A model generated the notes under the pieces. It had not been told where the DNA came from, made no database searches, and saw only the letters and a program-made list of their open reading frames with translations. DNA of 64,000 nt, taken from JBCCQL01 sp039414355. Lineage in GTDB: Bacteria > Planctomycetota > Planctomycetia > Pirellulales > Lacipirellulaceae. A program made the translations under genes and the position numbers. The stretch lies in NCBI GenBank assembly GCA_039414355.1, contig JBCDJN010000008.1, positions 1 through 64,000 of the forward strand, given 5' to 3'. Each line of letters begins with the position of its first letter. Position 1 is the first letter of the stretch. Below, piece by piece: positions 1 through 7,648 of the stretch.

Positions 1-619
1 CGGTGTCGCCGTCTTCTTGGAACAGCTTGAGGCAGTCGATGAAGTTCGTTCCATTGACCGGGTCGCCGCCAATGCCGACGCAGGTCGACTGGCCGAGGCC
101 CAGGTTCGTGAGCTGCCAAACGCCTTCATAGGTGAGCGTCCCGCTGCGGCTGATCAGGCCGACCGGGCCCTTCTTGTGGATGTAGCCCGGCATGATGCCG
201 ATCTTGCACTCCTCCGGCGTGATCACGCCGGGGCAGTTGGGGCCGACGAGGCGGACGTTCTGCCCGGCCGCCACGCGGCGGTTGAGGTCCTGCTTCACGC
301 GGACCATGTCCATCACGGGCACGCCCTCGGTGATGGCGCAGATGACTTCGATGCCGGCGTCGGCGGCTTCCAGAATCGCGTCGCCGGTGAACGGCGGCGG
401 CACGAAGATCATGGTCGCCGTGGCGCCTTCCTTCTCCACCGCCTCGAAGACGGTGTCAAAGACCGGCTTGCCGAGCACCGTCTGCCCACCCTTGCCCGGC
501 GTCACGCCGCCGACAAGCTGGGTGCCGTACTCGAGGCAGTTCTTCGAGTGAAACTCCCCCGCCTTGCCGGTGATGCCTTGGCAAATTAGGCGAGTGGATT
601 TGTTGACCAGGATTGACAT
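1..619 (-). CDS. sucD: Succinate-CoA ligase alpha subunit, 3' end outside window
   Basis: Alpha subunit of succinyl-CoA synthetase, the TCA-cycle enzyme that interconverts succinyl-CoA and succinate with substrate-level NTP formation. The visible N-terminal ~206 residues start MSILVNKSTRLICQGITGK, the usual CoA-binding Rossmann start, and contain the GPNCPGVITP segment typical of SucD. The catalytic phospho-histidine region lies beyond the left edge, so the gene is partial. The ATG at 617-619 is the natural start. In E. coli sucC and sucD abut; here a four-helix-bundle gene and two heptamer arrays separate sucD from sucC on the same strand, and array sequence ends only about 30 bp upstream of this start codon. 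Confidence 0.95.
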   Translation of the reverse strand, partial: MSILVNKSTRLICQGITGKAGEFHSKNCLEYGTQLVGGVTPGKGGQTVLGKPVFDTVFEAVEKEGATATMIFVPPPFTGDAILEAADAGIEVICAITEGVPVMDMVRVKQDLNRRVAAGQNVRLVGPNCPGVITPEECKIGIMPGYIHKKGPVGLISRSGTLTYEGVWQLTNLGLGQSTCVGIGGDPVNGTNFIDCLKLFQEDGDT

Positions 620-650
620 TAGTTTTGATCTCTTCCGCTTAGGCGGGGTG

Positions 651-680
651 GCGGTCAGCTTTCAGCGGTCAGCTTTCAGC
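651..680 (+). repeat. Heptamer array A (left arm of an inverted pair)
   Basis: A 14-bp unit, GCGGTCAGCTTTCA, occurs twice head to tail (651-664 and 665-678) followed by GC. Each unit is two heptamers, TCAGCGG-type and TCAGCTT-type, fitting TCAGNNN. The array overlaps the 3' end of the four-helix-bundle gene: the last residues (LKADR) and its TGA stop are array sequence read on the minus strand. It is inverted relative to array B on the other side of that gene. Confidence 0.9.
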
Positions 681-1021
681 TTTTGTAAGAACGAGGCGAG
701 CATTCGTTTGACCTCTTGCATCTGGCTGATCAGCACGCCTGCTCTCGCCTTGTCCAGATACTCCAAATCAGCCGCAAGCAGCAGGTGGTACTCCGTTTCC
801 GAAGCCGATCCCATCGCCATCTGCAGGAAGCGGGCGAAGTCTGAATCGCTCCCTCGCCCACAGCCCTCGGCAATGTTGGCGGCGACCGACGCCGCTGACC
901 GCCTCAGTTGGCTGACAATCCCGAAACGTTCGTCATCAGGGAAGCTCTTTGTGACTCGATACAGTTCAATCGTGAGTTGATGTGATCGCTGCCAAACGAC
1001 AGGGTCCCGAAAGTCCTTCAC
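662..1021 (-). CDS. Four-helix-bundle protein of the 23S rRNA intervening-sequence (S23/IVP) family
   Basis: A 119-residue soluble, all-helical protein matching the S23/TIGR02436 family by its landmarks: an N-terminal FRDPVVWQRSHQLTIELYR segment, then a Ser/Ala-rich helix with SVAANIAEGCGR, and a later region with GSASETEYHLLLA. Family members are encoded in intervening sequences of some 23S rRNAs and as free-standing genes; the related bAvd protein is an accessory of diversity-generating retroelements. Biochemical function is unknown. The start is GTG at 1019-1021. The gene lies inside the sucC-sucD operon in the same direction and is bracketed by inverted heptamer arrays, the downstream one supplying its final codons and stop. 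No reverse transcriptase or rRNA is nearby. The bracketing suggests a small mobile or array-associated unit, which is inference. Confidence 0.88.
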   Translation of the reverse strand: MKDFRDPVVWQRSHQLTIELYRVTKSFPDDERFGIVSQLRRSAASVAANIAEGCGRGSDSDFARFLQMAMGSASETEYHLLLAADLEYLDKARAGVLISQMQEVKRMLASFLQKLKADR

Positions 1022-1041
1022 AGCCCAAACCCTGGCTAAGT

Positions 1042-1072
1042 AGCTGATCGCTGACCGCTGAAAGCTGATCGC
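1042..1072 (-). repeat. Heptamer array B (right arm of an inverted pair)
   Basis: Read on the minus strand this is four heptamers, GCGATCA, GCTTTCA, GCGGTCA, GCGATCA, then GCT, so the TCAG core recurs every 7 bp. It lies between the sucC stop codon and the GTG of the four-helix-bundle gene, about 20 bp upstream of that start. It is the inverted counterpart of the array at 651-680. Confidence 0.88.
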
Positions 1073-1078
1073 CCGCGG

Positions 1079-2269
1079 CTACGCCGCGCCGGCGGCCGCG
1101 ACCACTTTCTTGGCGGCGTCGGTGAGGCCTTCGGCGTTGATAATGTCCACGTCGCTCTCGGCGAGGATCTTGCGGCCCTCTTCCACTTCGGTGCCCTCCA
1201 GGCGGACGACCAGCGGCACGTTGAAGCCCACCTCCTTGTAGGCCGCCAGCACCGCGTTCGCGATCGTCGTGCACTGCATGATGCCACCGAAGATGTTGAC
1301 CAGCACGGCCTTCACATTGTCGTCGGCCAGGATGATGCGGAACGCTTCGGTCACCTGTTCCTTGTTGGCGCCGCCGCCCACGTCGAGGAAGTTCGCCGGT
1401 TCGCCGCCGTGGTACTTGACGATATCCATCGTGCTCATCGCCAGCCCGGCGCCGTTGACCAGGCAGCCGATGTTGCCCTCAAGCTGCACGTAGCTCAGCC
1501 CCGCCTCGCCGGCACGCAGCTCGGACGGGTCTTCTTCCGCCTTGTCCCGCAGCTCGAGCAGGTCCTTGTGGCGGAACATGGCGTTCTCGTCGAAGTTCAC
1601 CTTCGCATCGAGGGCGATCAGCTCGCCGCTGCCGGTGACGACCAGCGGGTTGATCTCGGCGAGGCTGCAGTCGCTCTCGACGAAGAGCTTGCACAGCGCC
1701 CGCAGAAACTTGTCCGCCGCCCGGACCGAGCCGCCCTCCAGCCCCAACCGCTTCGCAAGCTTCCGCGTTTGGTAAGCCTGCAGGCCTTCGCCGGGGCTGA
1801 AGTGCTCGGTGAAGATCAGCTCTGGCGTGGTGGCGGCGACGTGTTCGATGTCCATGCCGCCTTCGGTGCTGACCATAAGCGCCGGAAGCTGGGCGGCGCG
1901 GTCGATGACGATGCCCAGGTACAGCTCCCGAGCGATGTCGCAACCGGCTTCAACCAGCACCTGGCTGACGGTTTGGCCTTCGGGGCCCGTCTGAATGGTG
2001 ACGAGCGGGTTGCCGAGCATCGCCTCCGCGGCGGCCTTCGCCTCTTCGGCAGACCGCACCAACTGCACGCCGTGCTGCGACGGGTTGGTTTTGATCGTCC
2101 CCTTGCCGCGGCCGCCGGCATGGATCTGAGCTTTTACGACGGCGATCTCGCCGCCGAGCTCCTTGTAGGCGGCGGAGGCCTCGTCGCCGGACCGGCAGAC
2201 GATGTTCTCGGGGGTCGGGATGCCCGCAGCCCGGAAGAGCTGCTTGGCTTGGTACTCGTGGATTTTCAT
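1079..2269 (-). CDS. sucC: Succinate-CoA ligase beta subunit (ADP/GDP-forming)
   Basis: Beta subunit of succinyl-CoA synthetase, 396 residues, close to the usual ~390. It carries the N-terminal ATP-grasp domain (start MKIHEYQAKQLFRAAGIPTP, then VVKAQIHAGGRGK, the nucleotide-binding loop) and the C-terminal CoA-ligase domain with NIFGGIMQC. Conserved SLAEINPLVV and ALDAKVNFDENA segments are present. The ATG at 2267-2269 is the standard family start. It is the first gene of the sucC, four-helix-bundle, sucD unit. The divergent region before nqrA should hold its promoter. Confidence 0.96.
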   Translation of the reverse strand: MKIHEYQAKQLFRAAGIPTPENIVCRSGDEASAAYKELGGEIAVVKAQIHAGGRGKGTIKTNPSQHGVQLVRSAEEAKAAAEAMLGNPLVTIQTGPEGQTVSQVLVEAGCDIARELYLGIVIDRAAQLPALMVSTEGGMDIEHVAATTPELIFTEHFSPGEGLQAYQTRKLAKRLGLEGGSVRAADKFLRALCKLFVESDCSLAEINPLVVTGSGELIALDAKVNFDENAMFRHKDLLELRDKAEEDPSELRAGEAGLSYVQLEGNIGCLVNGAGLAMSTMDIVKYHGGEPANFLDVGGGANKEQVTEAFRIILADDNVKAVLVNIFGGIMQCTTIANAVLAAYKEVGFNVPLVVRLEGTEVEEGRKILAESDVDIINAEGLTDAAKKVVAAAGAA

Positions 2270-2612
2270 GAGGTTGGCTGGCTAGCGGCGGGTGGCCCAA
2301 AGGCGGGTAACTCGGCGACCACTGGGCGCGACGGCCGGAGTATAGGCGCGGTTCTCAAAGGCGAGCAATGGCCCGGCCGGTGCTTGCTAGATCGATCTCA
2401 CGACGACACATTCCCGGCTATCTGACAGGAATGCTGGCGTTCTCCACTTGACGTCTTGGATTCTCTGTGAAAATATTCACAGTCAATGTGCTTCCTGGGC
2501 TTGTTGGACCGACAGGTACCACAAGAAGGAGGCGTGCCGCGGCGTCCGCTACCCCCGCCTTGGACACCGTGCCCGCAAAACCAATCGGCCGCACGACTCT
2601 GCGAGTGGCGTC
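2270..2612. other. Divergent intergenic region between sucC and nqrA
   Basis: A 343-bp non-coding region shared by the leftward suc unit and the rightward nqr operon. AT content rises locally around 2440-2500. It holds a CRP-type operator (separate entry) and a possible -35 element TTGACG at 2448-2453 with an AT-rich AAATAT/AATATT hexamer 17-18 bp later that overlaps the operator. I see no convincing small gene in it. Confidence 0.6.
2465..2482. promoter_or_regulatory. CRP/FNR-type operator upstream of nqrA
   Basis: An inverted repeat with 7-bp perfect arms, CTGTGAA and TTCACAG, separated by AATA. Inside it lies TGTGA, six bases, TCACA, exactly the half-sites and spacing bound by E. coli CRP and related CRP/FNR regulators. 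It sits about 130 bp before the nqrA ATG and overlaps the likely -10 of a rightward promoter, which would favour repression of nqr or control of the leftward suc unit. The regulator itself is not in this window. Confidence 0.55.
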
Positions 2613-3989
2613 ATGACAAGACGGTTTGAGATCAAGAAAGGCCTCGACGTTCCCATTGCGGGGGCCCCGCGGCAAGTGGTGGAGCGCAGCCCCAACGTCA
2701 CCAAGGTGGGCCTCGTGGCCGAGGACTACCTCGGCATGAAGCCGACGATGGAAGTCGCCGAGGGCGACCGGGTGAAGCTCGGCCAGCTTCTATTTACCGA
2801 CAAGAAGACCGAAGGCGTCCGTTACACCTCGCCGGGCGCCGGCACGGTTTCCGCGGTCAATCGTGGCGCGAAGCGCGCGTTCCTGTCGATTGAGATCGAG
2901 CTCGATGGCGATGGGCTCGGGGAGTGGGAGACGTTTCCCTCATTCTCGGATCAAAACCTCGCGCAGTTGCCGTACGAAGCGGTGCGCGACGCCCTGGTGC
3001 AGTCGGGCCTTTGGACCACGTTCCAAACGCGACCGTTCAGCAAGGTGCCGGCGATCGATTCGCGGCCGCACGCGATCTTCGTAACGGCGATCGACACCAA
3101 CCCGCTTGCCGCCGACCCCAAGGTGGCAATCGACCGCCGGCCTGCGGAATTCACCGCCGGACTGCAAGCGATCAGCGTGCTGACCGAGGGCGAAACGTAC
3201 CTGTGCAAGGCCCCCGGGGTTGAGCTGCCGGGCGAAGACCTGGGCTGCATCGAGGTCGCCGAGTTCGCCGGCCCCCACCCCGCCGGCCTGGCGGGGACGC
3301 ACATCCACCTGCTCGCTCCTGCCAGCTTCGACCGCCCGGTCTGGCACATCGGTTACCAAGACGTCATCGCCATCGGCCACCAGATGCTGACCGGCGAGCT
3401 GTTGGTGGAGCGGATCGCCGCCGTCTCCGGGCCGATCGCCAGCAACCCGCGTCTCATCTCCACCCGGATCGGGGCGTCGCTCACGCAGCTCGTCGAAGGC
3501 GAGGCCAACCCCGGCGAGGGGAAGACCGTTCGCGTCGTCTCCGGCTCGGTGCTTTCAGGCCGGCGTAGCCTGGACCCGGTTGCCTTCCTTGGCCGCCGGC
3601 ACAACCAGGTTTCGCTGCTCGAAGAGGGCAACCATCGCGACCTGCTCGGCTGGCTCGGCCCGGGGCTCAATCGCTACTCCACCATCAAGGCGTTCGTCTC
3701 CGGTTGGCTAAGCGGCCCGGGCCGCAAGTGGAAGTTCACCACGTCAACCGAGGGCAGCCACCGCGCCATCGTGCCGCTGGGGATGTACGAGAAGGTGATG
3801 CCGCTGGACATCATCCCGACCCCGCTGCTCAAGGCGCTCTGCGTCCAAGACACCGACACCGCCCAGCAGCTTGGCTGCCTGGAGCTGGACGAGGAAGACC
3901 TGGGGCTCTGCACCTTTGTCTGCCCCGGAAAGAACGACTATGGTCCCATGCTCCGTGAGAGCCTGACCACCATTGAAAAAGACGGCTAA
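2613..3989 (+). CDS. nqrA: Na+-translocating NADH:quinone reductase subunit A
   Basis: Subunit A of the Na+-pumping NADH:ubiquinone oxidoreductase, a peripheral subunit near the quinone site. The 458-residue protein begins MTRRFEIKKGLDVPIAGAP, the canonical NqrA start, and has the biotinyl-lipoyl-like hairpin region (EGDRVKLGQLLFTDKK and TSPGAGTVSAVNRG). The C-terminal CTFVCPGKNDYG segment is typical. I chose the ATG at 2613 because the family homology begins there; an open frame continues upstream but lacks similarity. It is the first of eight consecutive genes that encode the pump and its maturation factors. A heptamer array occupies the gap to nqrB. Confidence 0.95.
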   Translation: MTRRFEIKKGLDVPIAGAPRQVVERSPNVTKVGLVAEDYLGMKPTMEVAEGDRVKLGQLLFTDKKTEGVRYTSPGAGTVSAVNRGAKRAFLSIEIELDGDGLGEWETFPSFSDQNLAQLPYEAVRDALVQSGLWTTFQTRPFSKVPAIDSRPHAIFVTAIDTNPLAADPKVAIDRRPAEFTAGLQAISVLTEGETYLCKAPGVELPGEDLGCIEVAEFAGPHPAGLAGTHIHLLAPASFDRPVWHIGYQDVIAIGHQMLTGELLVERIAAVSGPIASNPRLISTRIGASLTQLVEGEANPGEGKTVRVVSGSVLSGRRSLDPVAFLGRRHNQVSLLEEGNHRDLLGWLGPGLNRYSTIKAFVSGWLSGPGRKWKFTTSTEGSHRAIVPLGMYEKVMPLDIIPTPLLKALCVQDTDTAQQLGCLELDEEDLGLCTFVCPGKNDYGPMLRESLTTIEKDG

Positions 3990-4000
3990 GCGTTGCCGAC

Positions 4001-4028
4001 AGCCAATAGCCAAAAGCCAACAGCTACC
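4001..4028. repeat. Heptamer array C between nqrA and nqrB
   Basis: Four consecutive heptamers, AGCCAAT, AGCCAAA, AGCCAAC and AGCTACC, fill most of the nqrA-nqrB gap and stop 5 bp before the nqrB ATG. On the minus strand the unit reads TTGGCTN, the same family as the array in the apbE signal-peptide region (8879-8910) but in opposite orientation. The word CCAACAGCTAC (4017-4027) recurs at 6153-6163 in the nqrC-nqrD gap, suggesting a decayed array there. Confidence 0.85.
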
Positions 4029-4033
4029 TCTCA

Positions 4034-5398
4034 ATGAAATTCCTTCGAGACCAACTCGACCGCGTCGAGCCGCTGTTCACCGGCGACGGGCCGCTGAAGA
4101 AGGCGTACCCGCTGTACGAGGCGATCGACACGTTCTTGTTCACGCCCGGCATTGTCACCAAGAGCGCCGCTCACATCCGTGACAGCCTGGACATGAAGCG
4201 GATGATGATCATGGTGGTCATCGCCCTCGGCCCGTGCTTCTTCATGGCGATGTGGAACACCGGCTACCAAGCCAACCTGGCCATCGCCAAATACGATGCC
4301 GAGCCGTACGCCGGTTCGATCACCGGCTTGAGTTCCTGGGGCCCGCTCGACAGCTTCATCGGACCGCTCGACGACCGTGAGTGGTACATGGAGACGCTCG
4401 GCCTGGAGCACGACCCGAGTAACCACCTGTCGAACATCGTCTACGGCGCCCTGTTCTTCCTGCCGATCTACATCGTCACCATGGCGGTGGGCGGCAACAT
4501 CGAGGCGGTCTTCTCTTCAGTCCGCGGGCACGAGATCAACGAGGGCTTCCTTGTTACCGGCGCCCTGTTCCCGCTCAGTTTGTCTCCAACCACACCGCTA
4601 TGGCAGGTGGCGCTAGCGATCGCATTCGGGGTGATCTTCGCCAAAGAGATCTTCGGCGGCACCGGCAAGAACTTTCTCAACGTGGCCCTTTCGGCGCGGG
4701 CGTTCCTGTACTTCGCCTACCCCAAGTTCCAGGTCGGTGAGTGGGCGCCCACGGGCGCAACGCAGACCGGCGTTTGGGTAGCCGTGACCAAAGGCGGCGC
4801 CGCCGACGCCTACAGCGGCGCCACCATCCTCACCAACGTGGGCAGCGTGACCTCCGGCCAGTTTGCCGCGATGTCGCCCGCCGAGAAAGACAAGATCACC
4901 AGCACCGTCATGTCGCTGGATTACAGCTGGTTCGACTGCTTCATGGGCTGGATCCCTGGCTCAATGGGCTCCACCTCTGCCCTGGCGTGCCTGCTCGGCG
5001 CCTGCCTGCTCATCGCCACGGGCATCGGCTCCTGGCGGATCATGGCGGGCGTCATCGGCGGCGCCGTGACAATGTCGCTGATGCTCTTCGCCTTCCGCGA
5101 CCTCTCCGACAACCCCATGGCGTACGTCCCGCCTCACTGGCACCTGGTAATCGGTGGCCTCGCCTTCGGGCTTGTGTTCATGGCGACCGACCCGGTCAGC
5201 GCTTCCATGACCGACACCGGCAAGCTGTGGTACGGCGGCCTGATCGGCGTGGTGACCATCCTGATCCGAGTGATTAACCCGGCGTACCCTGAGGGCATCA
5301 TGCTTGCCATCTTGTTCGGCAACGTCATGGCGCCGCTCATCGACTGGGCCGTCATCCAAGCCAACGTCTCGCGGAGGGCCGTACGCTATGCAGCCTAA
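4034..5398 (+). CDS. nqrB: Na+-translocating NADH:quinone reductase subunit B
   Basis: Integral membrane subunit B (454 residues, about ten transmembrane helices) that forms part of the Na+ path and carries FMN bound covalently to threonine. The flavinylation motif SGAT is at residues 261-264 (DAYSGATILTN), so T264 is the predicted FMN-threonine. The N-terminus (KKAYPLYEAIDTFLF) and the glycine-rich C-terminal helices match NqrB/RnfD. Its stop overlaps the nqrC start by 11 bp, indicating coupled translation. The flavin transferase ApbE that should modify it is encoded downstream in the same operon. Confidence 0.96.
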   Translation: MKFLRDQLDRVEPLFTGDGPLKKAYPLYEAIDTFLFTPGIVTKSAAHIRDSLDMKRMMIMVVIALGPCFFMAMWNTGYQANLAIAKYDAEPYAGSITGLSSWGPLDSFIGPLDDREWYMETLGLEHDPSNHLSNIVYGALFFLPIYIVTMAVGGNIEAVFSSVRGHEINEGFLVTGALFPLSLSPTTPLWQVALAIAFGVIFAKEIFGGTGKNFLNVALSARAFLYFAYPKFQVGEWAPTGATQTGVWVAVTKGGAADAYSGATILTNVGSVTSGQFAAMSPAEKDKITSTVMSLDYSWFDCFMGWIPGSMGSTSALACLLGACLLIATGIGSWRIMAGVIGGAVTMSLMLFAFRDLSDNPMAYVPPHWHLVIGGLAFGLVFMATDPVSASMTDTGKLWYGGLIGVVTILIRVINPAYPEGIMLAILFGNVMAPLIDWAVIQANVSRRAVRYAA

Positions 5399-6128
5399 TA
5401 GCATCCAAGGCACGTTTATCGTCGCCACCGTCCTCTGTGTCTTCTGCTCGCTGCTGGTGGCCGGCACTGCGGAGTTCTTGAAAGAGGACATCGAGAACAA
5501 CGAGCAGCTCTACTTCAACAAGAATGTGCTGCTTGCAGCGGGCCTTTGCGAGCCGAACGTCTCGTCGGCTGAGGTTGAGAAACTGTTCGAAGAGCGGATT
5601 CGAGCCGAGGACATCGCTCTGCCGGCCCCAGAAGGCGTCGAGCCCGAGGCCGGCGGCCTCGTGCCGGTCGAACCGCCGAACGCGCTGATGGGCGTGCGGG
5701 ACCGGCCCGCGTCTCGCACCGTGTACCGCGTGCTTGGTGAGGGTAGCGAGGAGACCGTCGGGTACATCTTCCCCATCGAAGGCAAAGGCCTGTGGTCGAC
5801 ACTGAAGGGTTTCCTCGCAATCGAGTCCGACGGCCAGACCGTGATGGGCATCACCTTCTACGCCCACAAAGAGACGCCCGGCCTCGGCGGCGAGGTTGGC
5901 AACTCGTCCTGGAAGGCCAAGTGGAAGGGCAAGCAGATGTACGACGCCGCCGGCGATGTCGACCTCGACGTCATCAAAGGAACGGCCTCGAATGACTACG
6001 AGATCGACGGGCTCTCCGGCGCCACGATCACCTCCAACGGCGTCGACGGAATGATGGCCTACTGGTTCGGTGAACAAGGCTACGGACCCTGGCTCAAAGA
6101 GCAGACCGCCGGCGCCAAAAAGAGTTAG
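5388..6128 (+). CDS. nqrC: Na+-translocating NADH:quinone reductase subunit C
   Basis: Subunit C of the pump, 246 residues: one N-terminal transmembrane helix (IQGTFIVATVLCVFCSLLV) and a periplasmic FMN-binding domain. The covalent FMN motif SGAT is at residues 210-213 within DGLSGATITSNGV, giving T213 as the flavin attachment site. The segment HKETPGLGGEV is also typical of the FMN-binding fold. The start is the ATG at 5388, which overlaps the end of nqrB. A proline-rich stretch (PAPEGVEPEAGGLVPVEPP) follows the membrane anchor and looks like an extended linker. Confidence 0.95.
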   Translation: MQPNSIQGTFIVATVLCVFCSLLVAGTAEFLKEDIENNEQLYFNKNVLLAAGLCEPNVSSAEVEKLFEERIRAEDIALPAPEGVEPEAGGLVPVEPPNALMGVRDRPASRTVYRVLGEGSEETVGYIFPIEGKGLWSTLKGFLAIESDGQTVMGITFYAHKETPGLGGEVGNSSWKAKWKGKQMYDAAGDVDLDVIKGTASNDYEIDGLSGATITSNGVDGMMAYWFGEQGYGPWLKEQTAGAKKS

Positions 6129-6214
6129 CTACGCCAGCGAGAGCGACCCAAACCAACAGCTACAAGACAACGCCTGCGTCATCACGCAGCCACGCCTTTA
6201 CCCGAGTCAACTCC

Positions 6215-6865
6215 ATGGCAGCCCCAAAGCCCTCCGAAGTCTTGTGGGACCCGCTGGTCAACAACAACCCCATCGGGTTGCAGGTGCTAGGCATCTGCTC
6301 GGCCCTAGCGGTGACAACCAAGCTTGAGACCTCGTTGATCATGGCTGCGGCGGTCGTTTTTGTGACGGCGATGTCGAACGTCTCGGTCAGCCTCATCAGG
6401 CAGTTCGTGCCGACGAACATCCGCATCATCGTTCAGATGACCATCATCGCTTCGCTGGTCATCTTCGTGGATCAGGTGCTGCAGTTCGTCGCCTACGAGG
6501 CGAGCAAGACGATGAGCGTCTTCGTCGGCCTGATCATCACCAACTGCATCGTGATGGGCCGCGCCGAGGGCTTCGCCATGAAGAACGGCCCCGGCATCAG
6601 CTTGCTGGACGGCATCGGCCAAGCGCTGGGCTACGGCTTGATTCTGCTCATTGTTGGCTTCTTCCGTGAGCTCTTTGGCTCCGGCATGCTGCTCGGGTTC
6701 ACCATCTTGCCGAAGGTGACCGAAACCTACAACGGCGAGCCGGGCTGGTACGAACCGAACGGGCTGATGCTGTTGCCGCCCAGCGCGTTCTTCATCATCG
6801 GCCTGTTCATCTGGGCGGTCCGCGTCTTCAAACCCGAACAGATCCACAGCGACCCCACCGCCTAA
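6215..6865 (+). CDS. nqrD: Na+-translocating NADH:quinone reductase subunit D
   Basis: Integral membrane subunit D, 216 residues with about six helices, of the NqrDE/RnfAE family. Landmarks are the early WDPLVNNNPIGLQVLGICSA segment, the conserved TNCIVMGRAEGFAMKN with the cysteine that helps bind the intramembrane iron centre, and GLILLIVGFFRELFGSG. NqrD and NqrE form an inverted-topology pair. The 86-bp gap before it holds a short word shared with array C. Confidence 0.95.
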   Translation: MAAPKPSEVLWDPLVNNNPIGLQVLGICSALAVTTKLETSLIMAAAVVFVTAMSNVSVSLIRQFVPTNIRIIVQMTIIASLVIFVDQVLQFVAYEASKTMSVFVGLIITNCIVMGRAEGFAMKNGPGISLLDGIGQALGYGLILLIVGFFRELFGSGMLLGFTILPKVTETYNGEPGWYEPNGLMLLPPSAFFIIGLFIWAVRVFKPEQIHSDPTA

Positions 6866-6921
6866 CGCCTGCGTCGTCGAACCGACGGACTGCGTTCCTT
6901 ACAAGTCACACGGCCTGAGCC

Positions 6922-7566
6922 ATGATCGATCACCACCTCAGTATCTTCCTGAAAGCGGTCTTCGCGGAGAACCTGGCGCTCGCCTTCTTCCTAGGCATGT
7001 GCACGTTCCTCGCCGTCTCGAAGAACGTGAAGACCGCCCTCGGCCTGGGCATGGCGGTGATCCTGATCATGACGATCACGATCCCGGCCAATAACCTCAT
7101 CTACCAGGGGCTCCTTAAAGAGGGAGCGCTCTACAATTTCCTGGAGAGCTTCGGCAGCGGCACCGCCGCGTCGATGGGCATCGCGGCCGACAACGACTTT
7201 GAGTTCCTGAGCCTGATCTGCTTCATCGGCACCATCGCGGCCATGGTGCAGATCCTTGAGATGTCGCTCGATAAGTTCTTCCCCGCTCTCTACAACGCCC
7301 TGGGCATCTTCCTGCCGCTGATCACCGTTAACTGCGCGATCTTGGGCGGAAGCTTGTTTATGCAGGAGCGGGACTACAATTTCGCAGAGAGCGTCACGTT
7401 CGGGCTCGGCTCCGGGTTCGGCTGGGCGCTCGCCATCGCGGCTTTGGCGGCGATCCGCGAGAAGATGAAGTACAGCGACGTTCCCGATGGGCTGCAGGGG
7501 CTCGGCATCACGTTCATGACCGTGGGACTCATGTCGCTCGCGTTCATGTCGTTCGGCGGAATGTAG
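6922..7566 (+). CDS. nqrE: Na+-translocating NADH:quinone reductase subunit E
   Basis: Integral membrane subunit E, 214 residues with six predicted helices, partner of NqrD. The conserved ENLALAFFLGMCTFLAVSK at the N-terminus includes the iron-liganding cysteine, and TVNCAILGGSLFMQERDYN carries the second. Length and order match the family. The ATG at 6922 directly precedes the usual helix 1. A 57-bp gap separates it from nqrD, and 82 bp of GC-rich non-coding DNA precede nqrF. Confidence 0.95.
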   Translation: MIDHHLSIFLKAVFAENLALAFFLGMCTFLAVSKNVKTALGLGMAVILIMTITIPANNLIYQGLLKEGALYNFLESFGSGTAASMGIAADNDFEFLSLICFIGTIAAMVQILEMSLDKFFPALYNALGIFLPLITVNCAILGGSLFMQERDYNFAESVTFGLGSGFGWALAIAALAAIREKMKYSDVPDGLQGLGITFMTVGLMSLAFMSFGGM

Positions 7567-7648
7567 CACCGTCCGCCCGGCGCCCGGCCAGTTCCCCGCG
7601 AGGGGAGCCGGCCGATCCACTTTCGACTACCAACGGCTGCGAATAAAC

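Noticed and set aside
651..1072. CRISPR array or tRNA-like structure at the heptamer tracts
   Set aside because: Units are 7 bp with no spacers, there are no cas genes, and the tracts do not fold as tRNA.
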